Shown here one piece after another: positions 28,330 to 37,214 of a stretch of 64,000 bases of DNA. Each line of letters begins with the position of its first letter. Position 1 is the first letter of the stretch. The stretch lies in contig NZ_CBDCBD010000003.1 of the NCBI RefSeq assembly GCF_965214215.1, positions 1,922,001-1,986,000 of the forward strand, given 5' to 3'. Under the pieces are notes generated by a model. That model was given only the letters and a program-made list of their open reading frames with translations. It was not told the DNA's origin and ran no database searches. The DNA is from Poriferisodalis sp965214215 (lineage in GTDB: Bacteria; Actinomycetota; Acidimicrobiia; Acidimicrobiales; Poriferisodalaceae). The translations under genes and the position numbers were made by a program.

Positions 28330-29274
28330 ATGGAGGTCATTCGCGACTTGGATTGGTGCCCGGTGCTCGAGCACGGCTGCGTCGTGACCGTGGGTGAGTA
28401 CGACGGCGTCCACCGGGGGCATCGAACCGTGATCTCCGAGATGCATCGCCTGGCAGCCGAGCGTGGCTGCGCTACCGCGGTCGTGACGTTCGACCGCCAC
28501 CCGGCCACGGTGGTTCGGCCAGAATCCGCACCGTTGCTGTTGTGCGATCTCGACCACAAATTGGAGCTGCTGGCCGAGACCGGGGTCGATTTCACCTTGG
28601 TCGTCACGTTCGACGAGGCCCGCGCAGCGGTGCCTGCCGAACAGTTCGCCCTCGAGATCCTCGTCAACTGCCTCACGGCACGCGCTGTCGTGGTCGGTGC
28701 GGACTTCCATTTCGGCAAGGGGCGCCGGGGCAACATCTCCACGCTGCGCCAGGTCGGCGCCGAACACGGTTATGAGGTGGTCGGCCTCCCACTGGTCAAG
28801 CAGATGACCGGCGACGGCGAAGTCATCTCATCCACGTCGATCCGCGAAGCGCTTGCCGCAGGCGACGTGGAACGGGCACACCGGCTGCTCGGACGGCCGT
28901 TCGAGGTACGGGGCGTCGTCACGCTCGGCGACCGCCGTGGCCGCCAGATCGGGGTGCCCACCGCGAACTTGCCCACCACCGCTGACCTGCAGATTCCTAC
29001 CGACGGCGTGTATGCGGCGTGGTACGTGCGTCCTGACGGTGCCCAATACCCGGCGGCCGTCAACATCGGTCGTCGCCCAACGTTCTACGACTTTGCCGAG
29101 CGTTCGCTGATTGAAGCGCACTTGATCGGCTTTCGCGGTGATCTCTATGACGAGACGGCCAAGGTTCGCTTCGTCCGCAGGCTGCGACCCGAGCGACGCT
29201 TCGATGGCATCGACGAACTGAAGGTTCAGCTCCGCCGCGACATCGAAGACGCTGCGAAGTGCCTGCACACCTGA
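28330..29274 (+). CDS. ribF: Bifunctional riboflavin kinase/FAD synthetase
   Basis: Makes FMN and FAD from riboflavin. N-terminal nucleotidyltransferase with VTVGEYDGVHRGHRTVI and later ISSTSIREAL; C-terminal kinase with GRQIGVPTANLPTT, DGVYAAWY and NIGRRPTF. 314 residues from ATG 28330, normal. Start chosen from the promoter spacing; nothing conserved lies in the six codons upstream. No FMN riboswitch is visible before it. Confidence 0.94.
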   Translation: MEVIRDLDWCPVLEHGCVVTVGEYDGVHRGHRTVISEMHRLAAERGCATAVVTFDRHPATVVRPESAPLLLCDLDHKLELLAETGVDFTLVVTFDEARAAVPAEQFALEILVNCLTARAVVVGADFHFGKGRRGNISTLRQVGAEHGYEVVGLPLVKQMTGDGEVISSTSIREALAAGDVERAHRLLGRPFEVRGVVTLGDRRGRQIGVPTANLPTTADLQIPTDGVYAAWYVRPDGAQYPAAVNIGRRPTFYDFAERSLIEAHLIGFRGDLYDETAKVRFVRRLRPERRFDGIDELKVQLRRDIEDAAKCLHT

Positions 29275-29304
29275 GAGCTTGAGGCGAGTTGCCGGCCGCC
29301 TCCG

Positions 29305-29336
29305 CAGCGGGCATGCAGGGGTCCCGCTGGTAGCCT
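29305..29336 (+). promoter_or_regulatory. Hairpin and -10 box upstream of rpsO
   Basis: CAGCGGG (29305-29311) pairs with CCCGCTG (29323-29329) and is directly followed by TAGCCT (29331-29336), a TAnnnT -10. Transcription from about 29343 would give rpsO a leader near 140 nt. The hairpin could alternatively end the ribF transcript. Confidence 0.4.
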
Positions 29337-29482
29337 GCACGACTGACAAGAGACAGAACAGCGCGGCTGGGTCGCCCAGCCGAGACGTCGCAGCAAACCT
29401 CGCAAACGCAGTCTGCGTATTCGCAGCAATCGACAGCGCAGCATTTGCTCGGCGCCACAACGACAGGGAATACAGCAACGGC

Positions 29483-29755
29483 ATGAGTGCCAAGAGATCA
29501 AGTCCAGCGGCCTCGGTGATTGACGAACATCGCCATTTCGAGGCCGACACCGGATCGCCCGAGGTTCAGGTCGCTCAGCTGAGCGCCCGCATCGAGCACC
29601 TCACCGAACACCTTCAGACTCATAAGAAGGACCACCACACCCGCCGAGGGCTGCTGAAGCTCGTCGGTCGTCGGCGCAGGCTGCTCGATTACCTGAGCGC
29701 CAATGACGTCGAGCGCTACCGAGCTTTGATCGCAAAGCTCGGTCTGCGGCGCTGA
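29483..29755 (+). CDS. rpsO: 30S ribosomal protein S15
   Basis: Binds 16S rRNA central domain early in assembly. Canonical: FEADTGSPEVQVAQLSARIE, LTEHLQTHKKDHHTRRGLL and LVGRRRRLLDYL. ATG 29483 gives exactly 90 residues. Followed by pnp, as in most bacteria. Confidence 0.97.
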   Translation: MSAKRSSPAASVIDEHRHFEADTGSPEVQVAQLSARIEHLTEHLQTHKKDHHTRRGLLKLVGRRRRLLDYLSANDVERYRALIAKLGLRR

Positions 29756-29932
29756 AGCGGTTCCGGGCGACATCAGTCTTCTCGCGCACCGCTGCGTGTG
29801 CCATGGACTCGCCACCGCTTCACGTGCACTGCGGGGACTCACACCCCATGGGACGACACGACCTCATGAATATCAACCAACAGGCGGGCCGGAACTCGTT
29901 GAAGCAGTCCCGCCACCACAACAGGAGCAGAC

Positions 29933-32467
29933 ATGGCTGAAGCCATTTCGGTCACCAGTCCCATCGCGGGCACCGACAAGACCATCACCTTTGAGACCGG
30001 CGTGCTCGCCGGCCTCGCAAACGGGGCGGTCACGTCCCGCATTGGCGACACACAAGTGCTCGTCACCGCAACGGCATCAAACCGTCCACGCGACGGCGCA
30101 TCGTTCTTCCCGCTCACGGTCGACATCGAGGAGCGCATGTATGCGGTGGGCCGGATTCCCGGTTCGTTCTTCCGGCGAGAGGGGCGTGCATCAGACGATG
30201 CGATCCTGACCTGCCGGCTGATCGATCGCCCGCTGCGACCCAATTTCCCCAGCGACTACCGCCACGACACACACATCGTGGGCACGATTCTGGGCGCTGA
30301 CCACGTCAATCAATACGACATCGTCGCGTTGAACGGAGCGTCGGCGGCCCTATGGCTGAGCGGCATCCCGTTCGAGTGCCCGATCGCCGGCGTGCGGATC
30401 GCCTACTCCACCGATGGCGAGTGGATCCCGTTCGCTACCCATGAAGAGTCCGAGGCTGCCACGTTCGAGATGGTCGTGGCCGGCCGCCAGCTCCCGAGTG
30501 GCGACATCGCCGTGATGATGGTCGAGGCCGGCGGAACGGAGAAGTCGTTCTCGTACTACGAGCAGGGCGCGCCAAAGGTCACCGAGGACGTGCTCGCAAG
30601 CGGTCTCGAGGCCTCCAAGCAGTGGATCGACGACATCATCGAGATGCAGAAGTCGCTGCGCCGGCTGGTGGAGGAGCAATCCGGCCCCATCGTCCAGATG
30701 GAGTACACCTCCAGCAAGGACTACGCCGACGAGGTGCTCGACCGCGTCCGCGAGGTCGCTTCGGATCGCATGCGTGAGGTGATGGCCATCGCCGACAAAG
30801 CACAGCGCGAGGCGGCGCAATCTGAGACCAGCAGCGCCGTGATCGACGAGGTTGCTGCGGAGTTTGCCGATCTCGACGGTGCGAAGGGTCAGATCCGTGA
30901 AGCCGTCAGGTCGTTGTCGAAGGAGATCGTGCGCGAGCGCATCGTGGCGGACGGCTTCCGCATTGACGGGCGGGCGACCGATGAGGTTCGGCCGCTCTCG
31001 TCAGTTGCGGGCTATCTCGGGCGCACCGCTCACGGCTCGGGTCTGTTCCAGCGCGGCGAGACCCAGGTGCTGAACGTCACCACCTTGGGAATGTCTCGGA
31101 TGGAGCAGATCGTCGACACCCTGAATCCTCAGGACCGGCGCCGGTTCATGCACCACTACAACTTCCCGCCGTTCTCCACCGGTGAAGCGGGCTTTATGCG
31201 TGGCCCCAAGCGTCGCGAGATCGGCCACGGCGCACTTGCTGAGCGTGCGATCTTCCCGGTCGTTCCGTCCAAGGAAGACTTCCCGTACACCATCAGGCTG
31301 GTGTCCGATGTGCTCACCTCCAACGGGTCCACGTCGATGGGGTCGGTGTGCGCATCGTCGCTGTCGCTGATGGATGCCGGCGTGCCGATTGTGGATCACG
31401 TTGCCGGCGTGGCCATGGGTTTGGTGTACGCCGACGGCAAGTACGTGACGCTCACCGACATCTTGGGTGCCGAGGACGCATTCGGCGACATGGACTTCAA
31501 AGTGGCGGGTACCGAGGACGCCATCACGGCGCTCCAGCTCGACACCAAGATCGAAGGCATTCCCGCCGAGGTGCTGGCCCAGGCGTTGCAGCAAGCACGG
31601 CAGGCTCGCCTGCAGATCCTCGAGGTCATGCGCGCGGCAATCGCCGAGCCGAGGCCCGACGTCGGCGAGACCGCGCCGAAGATCACCAGCTTCGAGATTC
31701 CGATCGACAAGATCGCCGAGGTCATCGGCCCGCGGGGCAAGGTCATTAACTCCATCCAGGAAGAGACCGGCGCCGACATCAACGTGGACGACGACGGCAC
31801 GGTGGGCACCGTCAGCATCGGTGCCACCGACCGCGATGTCGTGGAAGAGGCTGAGCGGCAGATCCGGCTGATCGTCAACCCGCCGACGCCTGATGTGGGC
31901 GCCACCTATGAAGGTCGCGTGGTGAATATCACCAAGTTCGGCGCGTTCGTGAACGTGCTGCCCGGTACCGACGGGCTGCTGCACATCTCGAAGCTGGGCG
32001 GCAAGCGACGGCTGAACTCGGTCGAGGAAGTGCTTGAGCTCGGCGACGTCATCAGCGTGATCGTCGAAGAGATCGACCCCAACGGCAAGATCAGCCTCAC
32101 GCCTGCCGACCCGACCCAGGTCGGTGGAAGCGAAGGCGACGATGACGGGTCGAGCGACGACGCGCCGCCGCGGCGAGACCGCGGCCGCGACCGGGATCGG
32201 GATCGGGGCAGCAGCGGCAACGGCACGCGCCGATCCCGCACGCCCGTAGCCGCCGCCGTGCCGGCGGGCGGCGGCGCAGATGCACCGGATGCCGCCACCG
32301 ATGGCGCTGACGATGGCGGCGCCGCATCGGCACCGACCGGCACTGCCCGGGAGGATGTCTCGTTCGGCGAGCATTTCGAGCAGATCGCCAAAGACGTCTA
32401 CGGCGACCTCGGGCCCGAGCTCGAGCAGTCCGGACGGGGTTCAGGCCGGCGTCGCGGCCGCCGTTGA
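29933..32467 (+). CDS. pnp: Polyribonucleotide nucleotidyltransferase (PNPase)
   Basis: Phosphorolytic 3'-5' exoribonuclease of RNA decay. Two RNase PH domains (FFPLTVDIEERMYAVGRIPG; FMHHYNFPPFSTGEAG, then SNGSTSMGSVCASSLSLMDA), KH domain with VIGPRGKVINSIQEETGADI near residue 595, S1 domain GRVVNITKFGAFVNVLPG near 660. A long low-complexity Arg/Asp and Gly/Ala tail (from about residue 725) makes it 844 residues, longer than usual. ATG with CAGGAGCAG upstream. Leader of 177 nt shows only weak stems. Confidence 0.96.
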   Translation: MAEAISVTSPIAGTDKTITFETGVLAGLANGAVTSRIGDTQVLVTATASNRPRDGASFFPLTVDIEERMYAVGRIPGSFFRREGRASDDAILTCRLIDRPLRPNFPSDYRHDTHIVGTILGADHVNQYDIVALNGASAALWLSGIPFECPIAGVRIAYSTDGEWIPFATHEESEAATFEMVVAGRQLPSGDIAVMMVEAGGTEKSFSYYEQGAPKVTEDVLASGLEASKQWIDDIIEMQKSLRRLVEEQSGPIVQMEYTSSKDYADEVLDRVREVASDRMREVMAIADKAQREAAQSETSSAVIDEVAAEFADLDGAKGQIREAVRSLSKEIVRERIVADGFRIDGRATDEVRPLSSVAGYLGRTAHGSGLFQRGETQVLNVTTLGMSRMEQIVDTLNPQDRRRFMHHYNFPPFSTGEAGFMRGPKRREIGHGALAERAIFPVVPSKEDFPYTIRLVSDVLTSNGSTSMGSVCASSLSLMDAGVPIVDHVAGVAMGLVYADGKYVTLTDILGAEDAFGDMDFKVAGTEDAITALQLDTKIEGIPAEVLAQALQQARQARLQILEVMRAAIAEPRPDVGETAPKITSFEIPIDKIAEVIGPRGKVINSIQEETGADINVDDDGTVGTVSIGATDRDVVEEAERQIRLIVNPPTPDVGATYEGRVVNITKFGAFVNVLPGTDGLLHISKLGGKRRLNSVEEVLELGDVISVIVEEIDPNGKISLTPADPTQVGGSEGDDDGSSDDAPPRRDRGRDRDRDRGSSGNGTRRSRTPVAAAVPAGGGADAPDAATDGADDGGAASAPTGTAREDVSFGEHFEQIAKDVYGDLGPELEQSGRGSGRRRGRR

Positions 32468-32473
32468 CCAACG

Positions 32474-32503
32474 CAGCCCGGCGGCCTCGGTGCCGCCGGG
32501 CTG
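32474..32503 (+). terminator. Strong hairpin after pnp
   Basis: Perfect 12-bp stem CAGCCCGGCGGC / GCCGCCGGGCTG with a 6-nt loop, starting 6 nt after the pnp stop. No T-tract follows, as is common for terminators in high-GC genomes. Confidence 0.75.
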
Positions 32504-32626
32504 ACTCGAACGCCTTGCAGTAGCAGCGTCCGCAGGCGGGCCTGCTCGCCGACGAACCTATGCGCGTCGGTCTCGTTCGCTGCGCTGGCGGGTTGCCGGG
32601 CCCCCGGCTCAGCCCCTTGGCGCTAC

Positions 32627-32632
32627 TAGCGT
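32627..32632 (+). promoter_or_regulatory. Putative leaderless promoter -10 of dapB
   Basis: TAGCGT, 7 nt, then GTG 32640. An in-frame GTG at 32631 overlaps the box and is therefore unlikely to be used. Confidence 0.55.
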
Positions 32633-32639
32633 GGCGACC

Positions 32640-33407
32640 GTGAGGGTGATGGTGTTCGGTGCGGGCGGGCGCATGGGTGCCACGGTCTGCGAGGCGGTCG
32701 CTGGCGATGCCGACCTCGAACTCGCGGCCGGGGTCGATCCCGGTGCACCGGACCAGCGCGATGCCACTGACAGCATCGACATCGTGGCAACCGCCGCCGA
32801 AGTCGATCCGGCGAGTGTCGACGTCGCGGTGGACTTCACGGTTGCTGCTGCGGCCCGGGAGAATCTCGCGTGGTGCGCGGCGAATGGCGTCCACTCCGTG
32901 GTCGGCACCAGCGGTCTCGACCCCGACGACTACGAGCGATGCCGGGAGGCGTTCACCGCCAGCAACTGCCTCATCGCCCCCAACTTTGCGATCGGCGCGG
33001 TGCTCATGATGCGGTTCGCCGAGCTCGCCGCGCCGTTCTTCCCAACCGCTGAGGTCATCGAGCTCCACCACGACAACAAAGTCGATGCGCCCTCGGGTAC
33101 TGCCATGCAGACCGTGCGTGCCATGGCCGAGGCCTCGGGCGACTGGGCCCCAGATCCCACCCAAGACGAAGTGGTGCCGGGCGCGCGGGGCGGCAAGGGT
33201 TCCGGCGGTATTCCGGTTCACTCCGTCCGGCTCCGAGGCCTCGTGGCGCACCAGCAGGTGATGCTGGGCACAGCGGGTGAGACGCTCACCATCCGCCACG
33301 ACAGCATGGATCGGGTGTCATTCATGCCGGGCGTGCTGCTGGCCTGCAAGGCAATTGCCGATTACCCCGGCGTGACGATCGGCCTCGATACCTACCTGCA
33401 GCTCTAG
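32640..33407 (+). CDS. dapB: 4-hydroxy-tetrahydrodipicolinate reductase
   Basis: NAD(P)H reductase of the lysine/diaminopimelate pathway. VRVMVFGAGGRMG Rossmann motif at the N-terminus, SVDVAVDFTV, VVGTSGL, APNFAIGAVLMMRF, and the substrate motif ELHHDNKVDAPSGTA with catalytic His/Lys. 255 residues. dapA, the preceding enzyme, is on the other strand beyond the accessory island. Confidence 0.95.
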   Translation: MRVMVFGAGGRMGATVCEAVAGDADLELAAGVDPGAPDQRDATDSIDIVATAAEVDPASVDVAVDFTVAAAARENLAWCAANGVHSVVGTSGLDPDDYERCREAFTASNCLIAPNFAIGAVLMMRFAELAAPFFPTAEVIELHHDNKVDAPSGTAMQTVRAMAEASGDWAPDPTQDEVVPGARGGKGSGGIPVHSVRLRGLVAHQQVMLGTAGETLTIRHDSMDRVSFMPGVLLACKAIADYPGVTIGLDTYLQL

Positions 33408-33434
33408 TTGGTGCCAGCGAATCGGTGAGGGGAC

Positions 33435-33725
33435 ATGACTCAGTCAAGTTCAACGAACGGCAACCCTGTGCACCACTTCGTGCTGGTCACCGAGGGGTGT
33501 GACCTGCTCGACGATGCCAATTTCGAAGTGCTCTACGAGGCGGGCTGTACCGATGCCAGCATCGGACATCGCACAGTGGAGTTCGATCGCAAGGCCCCGA
33601 CGCGTTGGCACGCCATCCAGCATGCGATCCAGGATGTCAGCGCCGCCTCGAGCCTGTGGGTCATCGATGTGCGCGAAAGCATGGGAACCGGGTCCACCGA
33701 ACCGACTGCACCTGCCCTCGGATAG
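33435..33725 (+). CDS. Small protein of unknown function (96 aa)
   Basis: Soluble protein with HHFVLVTEGCDLLDDANFEV at the start and a central FEVLYEAGCTDASIGHRTV, then a helix WHAIQHAIQDV. It resembles short proteins sometimes placed near restriction or toxin-antitoxin genes, but I cannot name the family. ATG with GAGGGG 4 nt upstream, 27 nt after dapB. Whether it belongs to dapB or to the helicase island is unclear; codon use looks like the island. Confidence 0.7.
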   Translation: MTQSSSTNGNPVHHFVLVTEGCDLLDDANFEVLYEAGCTDASIGHRTVEFDRKAPTRWHAIQHAIQDVSAASSLWVIDVRESMGTGSTEPTAPALG

Positions 33726-33821
33726 GACACAACCTGCGTCGCGGCTGGTCGCGCTGCGATGTCCCGCGCCTTTCCAGTTGACCTCGGCAACACATATCGG
33801 CAACGTCGCGGCCAGTTGCCC

Positions 33822-33827
33822 TAGCGT
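33822..33827 (+). promoter_or_regulatory. Putative -10 box for the helicase pair
   Basis: TAGCGT in the 168-nt gap before the SNF2 gene. Start near 33834 leaves a leader of about 60 nt ending in TTGGAG, 2 nt before the GTG. Confidence 0.35.
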
Positions 33828-33893
33828 TGGTACCTGCTTGTGCTATGCGCCGTCTGTTAGACGTGGACGCCCACGAGAGGACGACTTGGAGCA

Positions 33894-36800
33894 GTGACGG
33901 GCTACTTGCTGTACCACCCGGTGGTGGGCGACGCGGATAGCAAAGTGGATTCCTTGCGGCCACATCGGATGCTTGTCGTGGGCGAGCGCGTCCCAGACTC
34001 GGTTTCCCTGTCGACCACGGCGCGTAGGCGCGACTCTGATGAGACACAGCTTCCGATGGGCATCTACGTGTTCGACGACGGCGCACAAGTGGAGGTGATG
34101 GTCGTCATCGAAGGGGGTAATCCGGCCAGTCCCGCCCATACCGATTGGACGGTGGAATCACATCCGCTCCGCTCCGCCTACGACTGGATGGGTGTTTGGT
34201 GGGACGACGCAGACGAGATCGCCGCACCGCTCTTTGAGAACAACGCGCCTGCCTTCATGCGGGGAACCGGACAGGAGGCGTTCGTGCGCAGCCGTGTTTA
34301 CGAACATGGCCAGTGGTGGTACCGCGTTCGTGTCGACGGACACACCGTCACCGTCCCAGAACGCAGTCTTCAACTCCCCGAACTCGACGACGATCCCTGC
34401 GAGTGGATTGCCCGCCCACCGGTCCACGCCGACCGCTTCGCAGCCACGCTCACTCGTGCGAAGCTCCGCGAGCAACTCACGGACACTGTGTACTCGTTTC
34501 GTGCCACTAAGACAATTTTCCGTGCGTATCAGTTCCGGCCTGTCATTCGACTTCTCGAGACAGGCCAGCTTCGCCTGCTGATCGCTGACGAGGTCGGCCT
34601 TGGGAAGACCATCGAAGCCGGACTCGTTTGGACCGAGCTTGATGCCCGACGGCAGGCCGACCGTGTTCTTGTCGTTTGCCCTTCGATGCTCGTCCCGAAG
34701 TGGCGCGCGGAGATGCGTGAACGATTCGACTACGAGCTTGAGGATCTCGACCGGCGAGGCCTCGATGAGATGCTGGAACGAATCGACGATGATCGCATGC
34801 CGTCACGGTTCGCTGGCATCTGCAGCCTTGAGCGTCTGCGAGTGTGGTCCGGCCTCGAGGATCTCGCTGAGCTCGCTCCGCGTTTCGATCTGGTCATCGT
34901 CGACGAGGCGCATGCGTTCCGCAACTCAGAAACCAGGAGCCACGCGCTGGGAGCGCTGCTGTCCGATTGGGCCGGCGCGCTGGTCTTCTTGTCAGCAACA
35001 CCGCTGAACCTCGGCAACGAAGACCTCTTCAGCTTGCTCCAACTCCTTGCCCCCGGCGAGTTCGACAACCGATTCGTCCTAGAGCAGCGGCTGGAGCCCA
35101 ACGCTGTCCTCCACGCCTTGAGCGCCAGCCTCTTCGATGTCGACATGACGAATGCCGACCGCCTTCAGCGACTAGGGAGCGTTGAGTCTCTGGACTTTGG
35201 CCCCGCCGTCTCGGTCCGACCGGAGTACCGCGAACTGGTGACGCTTCTCCAACGCGAGACGTTGCCGCCGCGGCAGATCGCCCATGCCAAACGTCTTATC
35301 GGCCGACTCCACGCGCTCTCCGCAGTCGTCACGCGCACACGCAAAGTGGAAGTGCAGGAACGGAAGGCGGTGAGAGAAGCCATTCCCATCCCCGTCGCAT
35401 GGACCAACCCGGAGGCCGATTTCTACGCAGCATTCGAGAAGTGGCAGATCGATCGGGCCATAGCCCTGAAGCTGCCGGTCGGCTTCGCGACTCAGATGCC
35501 GCTGCGTCTCGCGAGCACCTGCCTTCCAGCCGCCAGGGACCGAGTTTTGAACTGGCAAGACGAGCGCGGGGACGAAGACCTCGACGCAACCACAGACGAC
35601 GTTTCGTGGGACCTCACGAATCCCCCTGCCGATGTGCTCGAATGCGCGCGCCGAATGGGTGAGGTTGACACCAAGTTCGACGCCTTCCTTGCGCATCTCC
35701 GACCGATCATCGAAGACGGCCGACGAGTCCTGGTCTTCACTTTCTCGCGTCGCGCGTTGGCGTACCTCAGCGAACGCCTGAGCACAGATTTTCGCATTGC
35801 AGTCATGCACGGCGGGGTAGGCCGCGACGCCCGGCACGACATCATGCGACGATTTCGCGACCACGACTTCGACGTTCTCCTTGCGAGCCGGGTCGCGAGC
35901 GAAGGTCTCGACTTCGAATTCTGCTCGGCCGTCGTCAACTACGACCTCCCGTGGAATCCAATGGAGGTCGAACAACGGATCGGCCGAATCGACCGATTCG
36001 GCCAAACCGAGGAGAAGATTCTCGTCCTCAATTTCCACACACCCGGAACCATCGAATCCGACATCATCGAACGAGTGCATCAGCGGATCGGTGTCTTCAC
36101 GGACTCCATTGGTGAGCTTGAGCCGATCCTCCAGTCGCGGATGGGAGACCTGCGACGCGCAATGCTCGACTTCTCTTTGTCGAAGGCTCAACGAGAACTC
36201 AGACTGAACGAGACGCTCGCAGCGATCGAGGAACAGCGGCTCGCTATCGGAGACGTCGAAGCCGCGGCCGCATACCTGTCATCGACCGATACCGCAGAGA
36301 TCGACGGGCTCGAGAAAGATCTCCTTGAGTCCGGCCGGTACATCGGCCAGCCAGAGTTGGTCCGCCTGCTTCGTGACTGGGCCGCAGGCGCACCCGGGGC
36401 GCGCTGCGAAGTGGACCGCAGCGGCACATTCCTCACATTCCGCGGCAACCCCGCGATGGAACAACAGCTTCGAGGTGTGCAATCTGCGGGGGAGCGATCA
36501 CGAGCCGAAGTTGACGAACTGGCCAAGGCGATGCTCGACGAACGAGATGTGGTGCTCTGCCTCGATCCGGAGCGCGCCCGCAAGACAGGCCAGCCCCTCC
36601 TCTCAGCCACCAGTCCGCTGGTGCGAGCAGCGCTCCGGGTTCCCGGATCATCCCAAGCCCGATTCAGCCATGTCCGCGTTAAGAGCAGTGCTGCCGCCCA
36701 AGGCTTGTACTTCGTTCTCGTGGCTCTGGCTCGGTGGGAAGGGCTCCGACCGTCGGCTGAGTTCTGGACGGCGGCGGTGAACCTCGAAACAGGAAACCTG

Positions 36801-37214
36801 ACGAGTGCAACCGTGGGGCCGGCGGTCTTGGCTGCTCTCGCAGAGTCCCAGCTTGAAGAAGGGGACGTACAAGCCGGCACGCCCATTAGCGCTTGTCTCC
36901 GACAAGCCGAACGCTCTCTCCGCCTGCGACAACAGGAGGAGTCCGAGCGCCGTGAAGTGATGAACTCAGCGCTCGTCGAGTCCCGACGCATCAGCCTGCG
37001 GGAGACCCACGCTCGGAAGGTAGCTCAGATCGAGCGCCGCATCGAGACCCTGAGAGAAGGCGGGAACACCGGGGTGATTCGCCTCCAAGAAGCGCAGCGA
37101 TCGAATCAAGACCGACTGCTGCGCGAAGCCGAGGAACGACTCGAACAAAGCCTTCATTGCCATATGGACGTCGAGGCGGTTGCTGTCTGCCTGGCCGAGG
37201 TGACGTCAGAGTGA
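33894..37214 (+). CDS. RapA/HepA-like SNF2-family helicase
   Basis: Swi2/Snf2 ATPase, 1106 residues. An N-terminal region (1-185) includes a Tudor/SH3-like strand pattern (QWWYRVRVDGHTVTVPERSL). ATPase motifs: YQFRP (Q-like), IADEVGLGKTIEAG near 230, VVCPSMLVPKW, VIVDEAHAFRN near 335, FLSATPLNL near 365. Second lobe: DGRRVLVFTFSRRALAYL, MHGGVGRDARHDIM, ASRVASEGLDFEFC, and EQRIGRIDRFGQTEE near 693. The C-terminal 350 residues are helical and end in a coiled coil. Motif style is closest to RapA, the RNA polymerase recycling ATPase, and to SNF2 proteins of DISARM-type defence. GTG start. Overlaps the next gene by 4 nt. Confidence 0.85.
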   Translation: MTGYLLYHPVVGDADSKVDSLRPHRMLVVGERVPDSVSLSTTARRRDSDETQLPMGIYVFDDGAQVEVMVVIEGGNPASPAHTDWTVESHPLRSAYDWMGVWWDDADEIAAPLFENNAPAFMRGTGQEAFVRSRVYEHGQWWYRVRVDGHTVTVPERSLQLPELDDDPCEWIARPPVHADRFAATLTRAKLREQLTDTVYSFRATKTIFRAYQFRPVIRLLETGQLRLLIADEVGLGKTIEAGLVWTELDARRQADRVLVVCPSMLVPKWRAEMRERFDYELEDLDRRGLDEMLERIDDDRMPSRFAGICSLERLRVWSGLEDLAELAPRFDLVIVDEAHAFRNSETRSHALGALLSDWAGALVFLSATPLNLGNEDLFSLLQLLAPGEFDNRFVLEQRLEPNAVLHALSASLFDVDMTNADRLQRLGSVESLDFGPAVSVRPEYRELVTLLQRETLPPRQIAHAKRLIGRLHALSAVVTRTRKVEVQERKAVREAIPIPVAWTNPEADFYAAFEKWQIDRAIALKLPVGFATQMPLRLASTCLPAARDRVLNWQDERGDEDLDATTDDVSWDLTNPPADVLECARRMGEVDTKFDAFLAHLRPIIEDGRRVLVFTFSRRALAYLSERLSTDFRIAVMHGGVGRDARHDIMRRFRDHDFDVLLASRVASEGLDFEFCSAVVNYDLPWNPMEVEQRIGRIDRFGQTEEKILVLNFHTPGTIESDIIERVHQRIGVFTDSIGELEPILQSRMGDLRRAMLDFSLSKAQRELRLNETLAAIEEQRLAIGDVEAAAAYLSSTDTAEIDGLEKDLLESGRYIGQPELVRLLRDWAAGAPGARCEVDRSGTFLTFRGNPAMEQQLRGVQSAGERSRAEVDELAKAMLDERDVVLCLDPERARKTGQPLLSATSPLVRAALRVPGSSQARFSHVRVKSSAAAQGLYFVLVALARWEGLRPSAEFWTAAVNLETGNLTSATVGPAVLAALAESQLEEGDVQAGTPISACLRQAERSLRLRQQEESERREVMNSALVESRRISLRETHARKVAQIERRIETLREGGNTGVIRLQEAQRSNQDRLLREAEERLEQSLHCHMDVEAVAVCLAEVTSE

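Noticed and set aside
34861..35000. Assignment of the SNF2 gene to DISARM
   Set aside because: No DrmA, DrmB or methyltransferase gene is nearby, and the motifs are closer to RapA style.
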